From Dothistroma septosporum (Eukaryota > Ascomycota > Dothideomycetes > Mycosphaerellales > Mycosphaerellaceae), in NCBI GenBank assembly GCA_002236755.2, contig NBZP02000006.1, forward strand, positions 437,326-501,325: 64,000 nucleotides of DNA, given 5' to 3'. Below, piece after piece: positions 20,404 to 31,045 of this stretch. Position 1 is the first letter of the stretch, and every line of letters starts with the position of its first letter. Position numbers and translations under genes: made by a program. The notes beneath the pieces were generated by a model. That model saw only the letters and a program-made list of their open reading frames with translations. It searched no databases and was not told the origin of the DNA.

Positions 20404-22953
20404 ATGGCGGACAATAAGAATGCAAAGTACCGGACGGAGATCCAACAGGTACGTATGCCGTTCGCTATGTGTTCTTCATTGCACCTCCAGACAACACTCT
20501 CCATCGTGACCGGACACTCCTCGGACCGGGACTGGAATCGAAAGGTCCTCAACACCGCTTTCCTGGGCAATAACGTAGCTTTCACTGGATCTCCCGTTTC
20601 GCGCTGCCATGTTGTCCTCAGGGCTTGTCCCATATCTGATACCTCTCGTTCATATACACTCGAGTCCGATACTGGTCATACATCATCCTTTATCAGTACA
20701 TGCGCATTCCCAGGACCACATTTCCCGGACATCACACTGCAATCTGCTTGACACCTCGACGTTATGGACGTCGACATGGACTGGTCGTCAGGCGTATGGA
20801 AGGGGAAGTTTGACCAAGTCTTCGCCAGAGTGGATGGCCCCAATGATGCAGCTCCCGGCGCACCTACCAGTCACCCAAAAGACATTTTCGAGGCCGTGAA
20901 AGAGCCCTTGGTCTATCAGACCAGGGATCGCGCTATGGGCGCCACCGGTCGCGATAGGAACGAATCGAGATGGAGAATGGGCATCAAGCTGAGAGGGCGT
21001 CCGCGCAAGTCACGAGAGCCAAATGGCGCCGAAGCGCGAACAAAACCTTCCGCTCGGCAGCGCAAGGAGAACGTCTTGGTTGGACCATCGAAGACGAACG
21101 CGCCACGTTGCAAGGTAGCAAGCAAAGCGCAGGCCGGTTCGCGCACCGCCGGTAGAAAGCAATCCAATGTCGATTGTGGAGCTGCTGAATTCGATGACTT
21201 CCTCACTCGTATCGGAACAGGGCGTAGTTCATACCGAGCAAAGGAGGGTGAATCTTTGACCGCAAAGCTCGCGACAGTAGGCGGGCTAGATTGGTCCCAG
21301 GAGGCCCTACACAACGCGACACGATATCACTCCCAATATCTCAAAAAGGGCGAACGCACCCTGAACTGTATCTGCTGGTCGCACACCGAGAGAGAAAGTT
21401 TCCTGCTCAATGTGCCGTGGCCGCTAGCTCGTTCTTCCCAGGCTGGCGAATTACCGACCACGGGAGCCTCGTATCAACTGCTCGGAGACGGCGAGCCGAC
21501 GCCGGACACTACGAATGGGCGACATGTCGGCGGCTGGGGTCCAGACAACACTGTCAAGGACATGTCGCAAGCTGGCGTAGCAGGGCCTGAGGGTACCATG
21601 GAGAGCATGTCGGAAGTTGACGACGGGGCAACGCCGTCGGAAGGACCACCTTCGGTTGCGAGCACGCCGGACATTGAATGTGAGGAACGCGAGGCATAAG
21701 ATCCCGCACCCATGTGTCTTCGAACGCACATAAAGCTTCTCCCGTCGAATGCGACCGTCAGGCGGCTTTTTCGCCTATTGCGATCTCACATGACACCAGC
21801 TGCTGAAGACTCTACTAGGGAACTGGGCTGGCAGGGTGTCAAGAGACGGCCCACGATACGTGAAATGCGAATATTGCTCTAAAAATTCACATCTTCCGAT
21901 ACATCGAATTTCAAACATACATGCTGACACGCTCAAACTTAGATGATGTTCGTGTCAGGCGAGACTGGTGATGTATCACCCGAGACGACGAGCATGATTG
22001 AAAGCATTGTACAGCAGCAGGTACGCGTGCGCGAACTTCCACTGTTGATTTAAACTCAAGCCGCGGTCTGCGCAACGCTGACAGTTCTCTACCTGTAGGT
22101 AATGGAGATGCTCAAGCGCGCAACAGAACTTGCTGCCCGGCGAGGCGTTCGGACCATCAGCACAGACGATCTCATCTTCCTGATTCGACACGACAAAGCC
22201 AAAGTATCACGATTGCGGACATTTCTATCGTGGAAGGACGTGCGAAAGAGTGCCAAAGACAGTGACGACAAAGGTGCTGGCGGTGGAGACGCGGGAGGTG
22301 TTGACGACTTCGATCTAGCAACAAACGACCCGACCCTAGGTACCGGGCCAAGCGTTGGCACACGGAACAGTAAGAATAAGAAGGCGAAGGTCGGACTGCC
22401 GTGGGACGTATCGAGTTTCTACAACGAGCAGGTCCCCGAGCGGGAAGATGAAGAAGACGAGGAGGAGGAGGAGATGAACGCTGCGACACTCCAACGTCTC
22501 AAGCAAGCCGACGAGCGCACCAAAGGCATGAACGCAGAAGAATATCTTCACTTCTCCGAGTGCCGACAAGCGTCCTTCACATTCCGCAAAGGCAAAAGAT
22601 TTCGAGAATGGGCCGGCTTCGGTGTGGTAACCGACTCGAAGCCGAACGATGACATTGTCGATATCCTGGGCTTTTTGACTTATGAGATTGTCACGCTGCT
22701 TACCGAGGAAGCGCTCAAGGTCAAGGCGGCTGAAGATGCGCTGAAGCGGGAGAGTGGTGGAGATGAGGAAAAGCGTGGTCGCAAGCGGAGACGTGAGCCT
22801 GGACTGTTCGATCCGCCTGAGGAGGCGAGGTCGCCTGTGGGACCGAAGCATATTCAGGAAGCGTTTCGACGGTTGCAGAAGCCGGATATCAAGGCGAGGT
22901 ATATGCATCATATTCCGAAGGGTGGGTGGCAGCGGCCGTTGAAGCTGATATGA
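20404..22953 (+). CDS. SPT3: SAGA complex subunit SPT3, 325 aa, with a 1.5-kb first intron
   Basis: Exons 20404-20448, 21943-22020 and 22099-22953. Exon 1 encodes 15 residues ending KYRTEIQQ and exon 2 starts MMFVSGE; yeast Spt3 has KYRVEIQQMMFVSGE across the same point, so the join is well supported. Exon 3 continues with VMEMLKRATELAARRGVR and DDLIFLIRHDKAKVSRLRTF, the first histone fold, then an acidic linker and the second fold with EYLHFSECRQASFTFRKGKR. SPT3 helps SAGA deliver TBP to promoters in the nucleus. Intron 2 is a normal 78 nt. Intron 1 is 1494 nt, far longer than any other intron here, and holds a same-strand ORF at 20764-21699. Its acceptor is AAACTTAG with an upstream GCTGACA branch point. 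Confidence 0.93.
20764..21699 (+). CDS. Orphan AT-hook-containing ORF nested in SPT3 intron 1, 311 aa
   Basis: A complete ATG-to-TAA frame of 311 codons lies wholly inside the first SPT3 intron, on the same strand. The N-terminus is acidic (MDVDMDWSSG). It is followed by a basic region with an AT-hook core, KLRGRPRKSREP, RGRPRK at residues 77-82, and more lysine/arginine-rich sequence to about residue 140. The second half includes AEFDDFLTRIGTGRSSYRAK and ends in an acidic Ser/Thr/Pro tail (EGTMESMSEVDDGATP). I recognise no catalytic domain. The layout suggests a nuclear DNA-binding or chromatin protein, but function is inferred only from the motif. It could be a nested gene, an insertion, or noncoding intron sequence that happens to be open. 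Confidence 0.6.
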   Translation: MDVDMDWSSGVWKGKFDQVFARVDGPNDAAPGAPTSHPKDIFEAVKEPLVYQTRDRAMGATGRDRNESRWRMGIKLRGRPRKSREPNGAEARTKPSARQRKENVLVGPSKTNAPRCKVASKAQAGSRTAGRKQSNVDCGAAEFDDFLTRIGTGRSSYRAKEGESLTAKLATVGGLDWSQEALHNATRYHSQYLKKGERTLNCICWSHTERESFLLNVPWPLARSSQAGELPTTGASYQLLGDGEPTPDTTNGRHVGGWGPDNTVKDMSQAGVAGPEGTMESMSEVDDGATPSEGPPSVASTPDIECEEREA

Positions 22954-23191
22954 GCGCGGCGTTGGTTTCTTCCTATACTTGAAGTCAGAGTGCGTTCCGT
23001 AGACGATCTCAACAATGCCTAAGTATCATGAGCGAACGTATGGATCTGATACAATGCCATCGCCGCCTTCCGAGCGCCATCATCTCTTGCACGTGACCCT
23101 CTACATGACTCGTGTCGAAGCATAACTTTTGGTTTATACCTTGCGATCGATTCCACTGGCACACACTTCCTGATCACCGCGCCCCCGCAAG

Positions 23192-26110
23192 ATGTCTGGC
23201 CGCAAGGACTTCTTGTCGCAACAGGCGCCGGAGAACTACGTTGCCGGTCTTGGTCGTGGCGCCACCGGCTTCACTACACGATCCGATCTAGGACCAGCGC
23301 GAGAAGGACCAAGTGAAGAGCAGATCAAGGAAGCGCTCGCGAAGCGCGCTGCAGCGCTTGGCAATGCGCCACCAACGGCATATGGCGTGGGTAAGAAGAA
23401 GGACGAAGACGAAGAAGTGGACGAGCAGTTCCGCGACGCCGAAAACGAAGAGGGTCTTTTTGCAACCGGAAATTACGACCGCGAGGACGATGAGGCAGAT
23501 CGCATATATCAGGCAGTGGACGATCGCATGGGCAGGCGGCGCAAGATCTCAAGGTTAGTCTTCCCCCTGCTTATCACTCCTTCCATTTCCCCTCGTGATG
23601 GATATCAATATTCATCTCTATCACAGCGCGAGCTTGCTGGAGCACATGCCAACCTGAGGAACAACAGGGAAGAGCGAGAACAACGCGAACGCGAAGACTT
23701 TGAACGAAAGAATCCCAAGATTCAGCAGCAATTTGCTGATCTTAAGCGAGCCCTGAATACTGTCAGCGACGAAGACTGGCAGAATATCCCCGAGGTGGGT
23801 GACTTGACCGGCAAGAACAGAAGGAGCAAGCAGAACAAGAACAGTCGATTCTATGCCGTTCCGGATAGTGTACTAGCAGGCGCAAGAGACAGTGGACAGC
23901 TAGGCGCAGAGGTGCAAGATGAGGGAGCAGCGACTGAGGCGCCTAATGGAGATCAGGCCGATGGGACAGTGACAAACTTTGCTGATATTGGTGCTGCACG
24001 AGACAAAGTGCTACAAGCGCGTCTGGATAAGGCTGCGCTGTCATCGGGTACAGCGACTGCTGGGACAAGCACGAGCATCGACGCGAAGGGCTACCTGACG
24101 AGCTTGGGCAACACCGAGCTGAGCAACATTCCTGGTGCGCAAAATGTGGGCGACATCAAGCGCGCGCGAGTGCTGCTGGAATCAGTCATCAAGACGAACC
24201 CTCGTCATGGACCCGGATGGATTGCGGCCGCACGTCTGGAGGAGTATGCTGGTAAGATCGTCGCGGCTCGGAATGTCATGCGCAGAGGTTGCGAAATGTG
24301 TCCGAAGAACGAAGATGTTTGGTTAGAAAGCATGCGTCTGAACGAGAATGCGAACGCGAAAATCATTGCAGCAGACGCGATCAAACACAATGATCGGTCT
24401 GTACGTTTGTGGATTGAGGCTTCGAAACTGGAGACTGTACCGGCGGCAAAGAAGAGGGTGCTTCGGAAGGCGCTTGATCACATCCCTCAATCTGTCGCTA
24501 TCTGGAAGGAGGCTGTCAATCTTGAAGAAGACCCTGCGGATGCCAAGCTGCTACTGGCAAAGGCTACCGAGATCATTCCATTGTCAGTCGAACTTTGGCT
24601 TGCGCTGGCACGTCTGGAGACACCCGAGCAAGCGCAAGTGGTCCTGAACAGAGCTCGTAAAGCGGTGCCCACGAGCTATGAGATCTGGATCGCAGCTGCA
24701 CGGTTACAGGAGCAGTCAGGCAAGGAAGACATGGTCTACAAGGTCATGGATCGTGCGATTAGAGCTCTCATCAAAGAGTCTGCCATGCTCAAGCGCGAAG
24801 AATGGATTGACCAAGCCGAGCTCTGCGAGGAAGAAGGTGCTCTGGTCACATGTCGTGCTATCGTCAAGGAGACCATCGGCTGGGGACTTGACGAAGACGA
24901 TGACCGCAAACAACTGTGGCTAGACGATGCGAAGTCTTCGACAGCTCGCGGCAGATACGAGACGTCTCGCGCCATTTACGCCAAAGCAAAACAGGAGTTC
25001 TATCACCGAAGAAGCGTTTGGCTGGCATCAGCAGATCTCGAGAGGAACCACGGCACGAAGGAGGCATTGCTTAGCCTACTGGAGGAGGCCACAAAGTCAA
25101 TACCTACTTCCAGTGAGATGTGGATGCAGCTTGCTAGGGAGAGGTGGCTCACTGGCGACGTCGCAGGTGCGCGACAAGTTCTCGGAGAAGCGTTCTCCAA
25201 GAATCCCGAAAGCGAAGACATCTACTTGGCAGCTGTGAAGCTCGAAGCTGACAATGGCGAAGAGGAGCAAGCCCGTAAGCTGCTTGCACAAGCACGCTCG
25301 GACGCGCGAACCGATCGCGTCTTCATCCGCAGCGTTGCCTTCGAGCGCCAAACGAATCACAACGACCGCGCTCTCGAACTCGTTAACGAAGGCATTGACA
25401 CGTTTCCCAAGACCGACAAGCTCTGGATGATGAAAGGCCAAATCTACGAAGCAAAGAATATGCTCCCCCAAGCCCGTGAAGCCTACAGCAACGGCCGCCG
25501 CAACTGCCCCAAGAGCGTACCCCTCTGGCTCCTCGCCTCCCGCCTCGAAGAACGCATGGGCACGATCCTCAAAGCCCGCGCAATCCTCGACCAAGCCCGT
25601 AAAGCTGTCCCCAAAGAGCCTCAACTCTGGACCGAAACCATCCGCCTCGAGCTCCGCGCAAAGAACACTCCCGCCGCCAACCAAAAACTTGCTCAAGCAC
25701 TGCAAGAGTGTCCCAAGTCCGGCCTCATCTGGGCCGAGCGGATATGGCACCTGGAAGCTCGCACACAACGCAAACCGCGCATCCTCGAAGCGATTCAGAA
25801 AGTCGAAAACGATCCAATCTTGTTCATCACAGCAGCGCGGATCTTCTGGAGCGAGCGTAAGCTGGATAAAGCGGATACATGGTTCCAGAAGGCCGTGATT
25901 TTGGACCCGGATTATGGTGATACTTGGGCTTGGTGGTACAAGTTTTTACTGCAGCATGGCACGGAAGAGAAGAGAGGCGACGTGGTCAGTAAGTGTGTGG
26001 CGAATGACCCGAAGCATGGGGAGGTGTGGCAAAGGATCAGGAAAGCACCGGAGAATGCAGGGAAGACGACGGAGGAGGTGTTGATGATTGTTGCGAAGAC
26101 GTTGGAGTAG
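23192..26110 (+). CDS. PRP6: Pre-mRNA splicing factor PRP6 (U4/U6.U5 tri-snRNP, HAT repeats), about 950-972 aa
   Basis: The protein starts with GRKDFLSQQAPENYVAGLGR, the PRP1_N domain of Prp6/Prp1. The conserved KNPKIQQQFADLKRAL and VGDLTGKNRR blocks follow, then a long series of HAT/TPR-like helical repeats to the end (GPGWIAAARLEEYAGK, VPTSYEIWIAAARLQEQSGK, CPKSVPLWLLASRLEERMG and others). It bridges U5 and U4/U6 snRNPs in the spliceosome. A stretch at about 23558-23626 reads through as a hydrophobic LVFPLLITPS insert just before the conserved charged region. It is probably an intron, since GT and a CACAG acceptor are present. The frame-preserving version (69 nt) has a weak GTCTTC donor and the better GTTAGT donor shifts the frame, so I leave it open. 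Confidence 0.95.
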   Translation: MSGRKDFLSQQAPENYVAGLGRGATGFTTRSDLGPAREGPSEEQIKEALAKRAAALGNAPPTAYGVGKKKDEDEEVDEQFRDAENEEGLFATGNYDREDDEADRIYQAVDDRMGRRRKISRLVFPLLITPSISPRDGYQYSSLSQRELAGAHANLRNNREEREQREREDFERKNPKIQQQFADLKRALNTVSDEDWQNIPEVGDLTGKNRRSKQNKNSRFYAVPDSVLAGARDSGQLGAEVQDEGAATEAPNGDQADGTVTNFADIGAARDKVLQARLDKAALSSGTATAGTSTSIDAKGYLTSLGNTELSNIPGAQNVGDIKRARVLLESVIKTNPRHGPGWIAAARLEEYAGKIVAARNVMRRGCEMCPKNEDVWLESMRLNENANAKIIAADAIKHNDRSVRLWIEASKLETVPAAKKRVLRKALDHIPQSVAIWKEAVNLEEDPADAKLLLAKATEIIPLSVELWLALARLETPEQAQVVLNRARKAVPTSYEIWIAAARLQEQSGKEDMVYKVMDRAIRALIKESAMLKREEWIDQAELCEEEGALVTCRAIVKETIGWGLDEDDDRKQLWLDDAKSSTARGRYETSRAIYAKAKQEFYHRRSVWLASADLERNHGTKEALLSLLEEATKSIPTSSEMWMQLARERWLTGDVAGARQVLGEAFSKNPESEDIYLAAVKLEADNGEEEQARKLLAQARSDARTDRVFIRSVAFERQTNHNDRALELVNEGIDTFPKTDKLWMMKGQIYEAKNMLPQAREAYSNGRRNCPKSVPLWLLASRLEERMGTILKARAILDQARKAVPKEPQLWTETIRLELRAKNTPAANQKLAQALQECPKSGLIWAERIWHLEARTQRKPRILEAIQKVENDPILFITAARIFWSERKLDKADTWFQKAVILDPDYGDTWAWWYKFLLQHGTEEKRGDVVSKCVANDPKHGEVWQRIRKAPENAGKTTEEVLMIVAKTLE

Positions 26111-27154
26111 AGCGGGAGTGGAAGTGTTCATCGCGCACGCATGATGAAGCGTTTGCCGTCGGCAGAGACCCCGATGCTAATATAGGTAAGAAGCATACAT
26201 GTATCCATCCCACGACGATGACATCGAGCCTCCTTCGCTACCATCTCTCGTCACGACAATGTCTCTCACTCACATCGTACACCGTACCGAAGACAAAATT
26301 AACGTGAGAGTACATCATTCGCCAACTGCACATCTAAATATATACAAGAATGGCTTAGACATACTGACCATGGTTTCCTCAGTCGTGCAACACCGTTGAT
26401 GTCGCAGGTCGCAATAGCCGTTTTGGTTGTCTTGCTCGACAGAGCAGGGATGAGAGATACGATCGTCGTCCTGGCAATGTGCAAGCGGATTGCTGGCTCG
26501 ACTCGTGATTCGTTTGTCTTGTGGGAGATCTTGCGCGTATTGTGGTGGCATGTTGATGCTGTCGATTGTTTCACACGATGTGGCACTCCGCTTCGACAAT
26601 ATGCGCGCAGGTTAAGGCGAGGCGATGCGGTGTGAGCCGCTCCATAGCACATCGTATGCTTTCTACAGCGTTATCGCTGCAAGTAATGGTATAGCTGCTG
26701 AGCTATAACACTCATTCTTCCTGGTCACGGATCACTGGCATTTCTGCGTGAAGGGTGGGATGCTCGTTGTCTGTACAATAGCCTGCCAAAAGATTTGTGC
26801 GCCAATCGCCTTCAACGAGCACGTGGCTGCATGATGCCAGCATAGTTGACGTTTCTAATCCGAGACGCCGTCGGTGATGACCCGGATATCCAGCAGAAAA
26901 GTATCATCAGGTTCTTCTTCTGCACATTAAGTTTTTCTCTTGAATCTCTTGAAACAGACCTGTCAGAAATCTTCTTGACTCCTGAGGCTTGTTTAAAACG
27001 ACACTCGGGTGTCCCGTTCAATCGTACGCTCGAAGCAATGCTTGCACAAGCTCGTGACACATGAGACATATGCCGCGGTGGCCAGCAAGTTCAACGATGT
27101 CCAAGCAACACAGTCCTTGCTGACCGTGCGGTATTATGATAGTCGTGCGCGCAT
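26111..27154. other. Intergenic region, no supported gene
   Basis: About 1.04 kb downstream of PRP6 and downstream of the minus-strand gene ending at 27155. Only short overlapping ORFs occur (for example 26299-26652 minus). It is probably two 3' UTRs plus spacer. Confidence 0.5.
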
Positions 27155-28373
27155 TCAGTCAAACCTCTTCTTCTTCCTGAAACAAGCGGTGAGCAGAACC
27201 TGTTTTACAGCATCCTCCTGCTTGCTCTCACGCGAGTACTTCGACTGTGGAGGCCAATCGATGAATCTTACCTCGTCGGCTTTGATGCGTTTCATATAGT
27301 CCAGGAAGCGATCATCTGTCCGGTCAACCCTTCTGCGGCCGTGGAAGTGCAGCTCCAGATTCTGCAGCTGCGAGTGGCGACCGAGATGCCGGAGGAGTGA
27401 CATGAGGTCGTCGTCGTGGACGAAGCGTCGTTCCTCGTTGGTACGCATGCTCGGGTTGAGACATGGCACGGCGTCCTCGAGCATGAGCGTGAGGTGTCGA
27501 ATGAGTGCGGTGTTCATAGCGCCGATCAACTTGATGAACCTCCGGACATTTAGGTAACCAAGCTCGCGCCATTCATTCTCCCAGAAGGACCCATAGCGTT
27601 GTGTGCGCCGCTCAACGACGAAGCGATTCTCGCCGTACAGTATGCTTCTGCCTGCGATTCAAGGTCAGCCGCTGAAGTCCCAAAACTGGAGGCTAAAGCC
27701 ACCCACCTTCCTCATGGACTTGATTACAGGCTCGCAGAAGTTGTCCAGATCTACTGAAATTGTCGGGACAGCCAAAGTTGATGGCTTGCTCTGATGTGAA
27801 GATCATACGATAAATCTCATTTCTAAGCTCTGCAGGCAGATCAAGAAACCCCGCATACTTGCTGCTCTTCGATTTGGATCGGGCGTTCAGCCGTGCCATG
27901 GTGCTCTGCGTCAGACGATCCGGTCTTGAATATGGTGCCGGCTGGCTGGTGATTGTCTTTGGGTCGAGATGTAGCGTGATGGGACCTTGATGTCCAACTG
28001 GAATATTAAGGGTAAGGTGAACAGTCGTGTGGCCTGCTAATCCAGCAGATGGAGAGTCTGGCAGATTGTGTTCTGACGCATCTGAGTCTGTCTCCGAGAG
28101 TGCCTCGAAGTGGTCAGGTGGTAGAGAGTCTTCGGGCGAGGGCGATCTCTTGCGCTTTCTTGTCGGTGCGACTGGGATGACTTCCCCATCAATCTCGTCC
28201 GTGTCGTCCTCCGAATCGTCACTGATGGCGATTGCTGAATCCTCGAAGGGCGAGTCTCGCTGCCGTGTCCGGCACTTCCTGATTGCTCTGCCATTGGCGT
28301 TGAAGTTGATGGCGAAGTCGCCTTCACCCAGCTCCGGGCTTACGTTTCGCTTCAGCTGTTTCATTCTCGCCAT
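27155..28373 (-). CDS. LPAELRN-motif protein with acidic N-terminus, 387 aa
   Basis: Exons 28373-27707 and 27651-27155 are joined by a 55-nt intron (GTGGGT donor, CGCAG acceptor) that restores NQVHEEGRSILYGENRF, the classic second motif of this family. The first about 180 residues are low complexity, rich in Asp, Glu, Ser and Pro, with a likely nuclear signal TRKRKRSPSPE. The core motif FLDLPAELRNEIYRMIF follows, then LLRACNQVHEEG, then a C-terminal region with HGRRRVDRTDDRFLDYMKRI. It belongs to the same F-box-like family as the gene at 2706-3547. The biochemical function is unknown. Splice joining and motif order make it a convincing intact gene. Confidence 0.85.
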
Positions 28374-29399
28374 CGTCGAATTGGTGGATGTCGATGCGGC
28401 GGATGTTGTTGTTTCCGTGAAGGTTGAACAGTCAAACAGCAGGTAGCAAGGGGACTTGATGCGTCATTTAACAAGGTGCGGGCTATTGCTTGGCCTACTG
28501 GGAAAGCACGGTCGTCAATTCGCGTGGCAGGAGTAACAAGGCGAGGCAAGAGCGCCTGTAGAAAGGCAACGAAAGCAACGTTTCGCAGCAATTGGTAGAG
28601 ACTGAAGTGCTGATGGGGCGTCGAGAAGATTTTGTAGGGCGGCGAAGACGACGGCGACGATGAGCCGTCTGGGCAAGATGAGGGACTCGGTCTTAGTCAG
28701 GTGGTTCACTTCCTGTTCACTAGGTGGACGAGTTTCTGAGGTTGCATCCCACTTTGCGACCGGCGCAGGTAGGATCTCAGGCCTCTGCTGCGCTGTTCGT
28801 CAGAGCAGTGCTTCTCGACCCGAGGTGCTTGCTGGCCTGCGACGTTAACAGCAAAAGCCTGCGGTCTGCACTCTGCCCTTGTCGAAGTGACGATGCACAC
28901 TTCATGATCGATTCGCGCGCCCCAACATTGCATACAAGTACCCGGGTCCGCCACCGCCTCCTGGCAGCCGCCTCATACGCAGCGCAGCAGGCTATCGCCG
29001 CAAAGAACTCTGCGTGAAGAGCCCGAATCTGTGCGAGTCGCTGGAGTACGACTGCTCCTCGGCAGCTGTCTGTCGGACCATTGCATACCGCGCGGAAAGT
29101 CCGAGGCTGTTGTCGCGTTTCGGTATGTCGGACTGAACTCACACGACGATGGAGACACTGGCGCATTTCGGCCACCAAGGCTGCAGCGCCGGCTGGGCAC
29201 AATGATGGCGGATTGGTCTGGGGCGTGGTGTTGTGAGAAAATGGACGCCACCGTGAGAACACGATCTCGCTTAGCGGCACACCCGTCGGCCCAAGATCCC
29301 TGCTCGATCAACGGCGATCTGCAAGCACATGCGGCGATTGTTGAGCCTTGGACGATATGACCTCCTCATGGACGCCATTGACAACGCGCGACAGCAACG
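28374..29399. other. Divergent intergenic region upstream of GPN3
   Basis: About 1.03 kb between the starts of the minus-strand LPAELRN gene and GPN3. ORFs such as 28777-29280 minus and 29031-29360 plus overlap one another and show no domain. I see no RNA gene or repeat. Confidence 0.5.
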
Positions 29400-30290
29400 A
29401 TGGGTTCCAAATATGGCACTATCGTTATGGGCCCTGCGGGCGCGGGTAAGACGACTTTCTGCACCGCAATGATACAGCATCTCAAGAACAACCGCCGATC
29501 ATGCTTCTACATAAACCTCGACCCGGCCGCCGAAGACTTCGCATACGAGCCCGACGTCGACATCAAGGATCTGATCTCCCTGGAGGATGTCATGGAAGAG
29601 CTGCACTTGGGACCGAACGGGGGCCTGATCTACTGCTTCGAGTTTCTCATGGAGAACCTCGACTTCTTGACAGATCCACTGGAAAGTGTCACCGAAGAGT
29701 ATCTGATCATCATCGACATGCCTGGTCAGATTGAGCTGTACACCCATGTTCCAATCGTACCTCGACTCATTCAGCACCTCACAAGGGGGAGTCTGAACAT
29801 CAGCATGTGCGCAGCATATCTCCTCGAGAGCTCCTTCATCGTGGATCGCGCCAAGTTCTTCTCTGGCACGCTGAGCGCCATGAGTGCCATGATCATGATG
29901 GAGTTGCCTCACGTCAACATCTTGAGCAAGATGGATCAGGTGAAAGGGCAGGTCGCAAGGAAAGAGCTGAAGCGATTCATCGACCCGGATACCAGCTTGC
30001 TGCAAGATGCGCCTGAGAGTGGACTTGTTTATGAATTCAAGGAGGACCTTGACAACCATGACGCAGATAAAGTGGAGGACATCATGACAGGGACCTCATT
30101 TGCCAGGCTCAATCAAGCAGTCGGCCAGCTGATTGACGACTTCAGCTTGGTCTCGTTTTTGAAGTTGGATGCACAAGACGAGGACAGCGTTGGAGCAGTA
30201 CTCAGCTACATCGACGACGCAATACAGTTTCACGAAGCTCAAGAGCCGAAAGAGCCAAATGATGATCTTGGCGACACAGATATGGGTTGA
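29400..30290 (+). CDS. GPN3: GPN-loop GTPase 3, 296 aa
   Basis: Intronless. The P-loop GPAGAGKT is at 11-18 and the defining Gly-Pro-Asn loop (LGPNGG) at 70-75. The Switch II region DMPGQIELYTH starts at 106, and the G4-like NILSKMD is at 173-179. CFYINLDPAAEDFAYEPDVD is also typical. GPN3 works with GPN1 in the cytoplasm to assemble RNA polymerase II and import it into the nucleus. The C-terminus is acidic (EAQEPKEPNDDLGDTD). Length is close to human and yeast homologues. The end of the first motif, VMGPAG, favours GPN3 over GPN1 or GPN2. Confidence 0.94.
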   Translation: MGSKYGTIVMGPAGAGKTTFCTAMIQHLKNNRRSCFYINLDPAAEDFAYEPDVDIKDLISLEDVMEELHLGPNGGLIYCFEFLMENLDFLTDPLESVTEEYLIIIDMPGQIELYTHVPIVPRLIQHLTRGSLNISMCAAYLLESSFIVDRAKFFSGTLSAMSAMIMMELPHVNILSKMDQVKGQVARKELKRFIDPDTSLLQDAPESGLVYEFKEDLDNHDADKVEDIMTGTSFARLNQAVGQLIDDFSLVSFLKLDAQDEDSVGAVLSYIDDAIQFHEAQEPKEPNDDLGDTDMG

Positions 30291-31045
30291 AGTTGGCCAA
30301 GAACGACATCCATTTCAGACTTGTCCAATGGCAGATCAACCAACAGCCTCTGCTTAACCCAAACAGAGCACGATCACCATCAACTGCTCGCGTGATACCC
30401 TGGCGCCTGATACCTCAATCTCGACTCATAGCCGGCGCGGCAATCTTTCTATTGGAGATGGCCGAGCCCAGCGAAGATCCAGGATGGCCACGCAGGACAG
30501 TGTTGGGCCGCTGGAATGAAGCATCAGATCTGCGTGCCATTGAAGCAGCATTCCATGCACGCAGTGTCGCATTCGAAGCAGCCTAAGAATTGCCTTTGGG
30601 CAGCCAGTGGCAGAGCATACACCAGACGCGTCCTGTCCTGCTGCCCTTTACAAGCTGCTTGGTTGCCTTGCTCAAATAGCCACAGAACGGAAAACTTGAA
30701 GCAAAAGCCAGCTCTCGGCTTCCGGCATTTCATTGCTGCACACCCCACATTCATGTGCCGTCTTCCGTACTTTCTTTAGACCTCACTTTATTTACAGTTA
30801 CATAATAGCTGCTAAGCGGTTGGTCGCGTCGTGCCTCATTCGTCATCAATTTGATGCTATGGCCATCAAGCTTTTGGGTAAGATTCAGCCTCTTCCCTTC
30901 GCTCGAGCGGAGCGTTGACTTTTGTTTGCGAGACTTCACGTGTAGCTTAATTGTACACGACGCGACGACGGCGAGCAAACAGACCCTTGGTGACAAAAGT
31001 ATGAAGCAACTATAACGACAGGACGATTCAGCCAGCGCATTCACG
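30291..31045. other. Intergenic region between GPN3 and the TDT transporter
   Basis: About 755 bp with only short ORFs and no recognisable domain. The last part should be the promoter of the transporter gene at 31046. Confidence 0.5.

Noticed and set aside
25097..25768. 223-codon ORF antisense to PRP6
   Set aside because: It lies fully inside the HAT-repeat region and mirrors it; no independent support.
29499..30059. 186-codon ORF antisense to GPN3
   Set aside because: Shadow of GPN3 with no recognisable motif.
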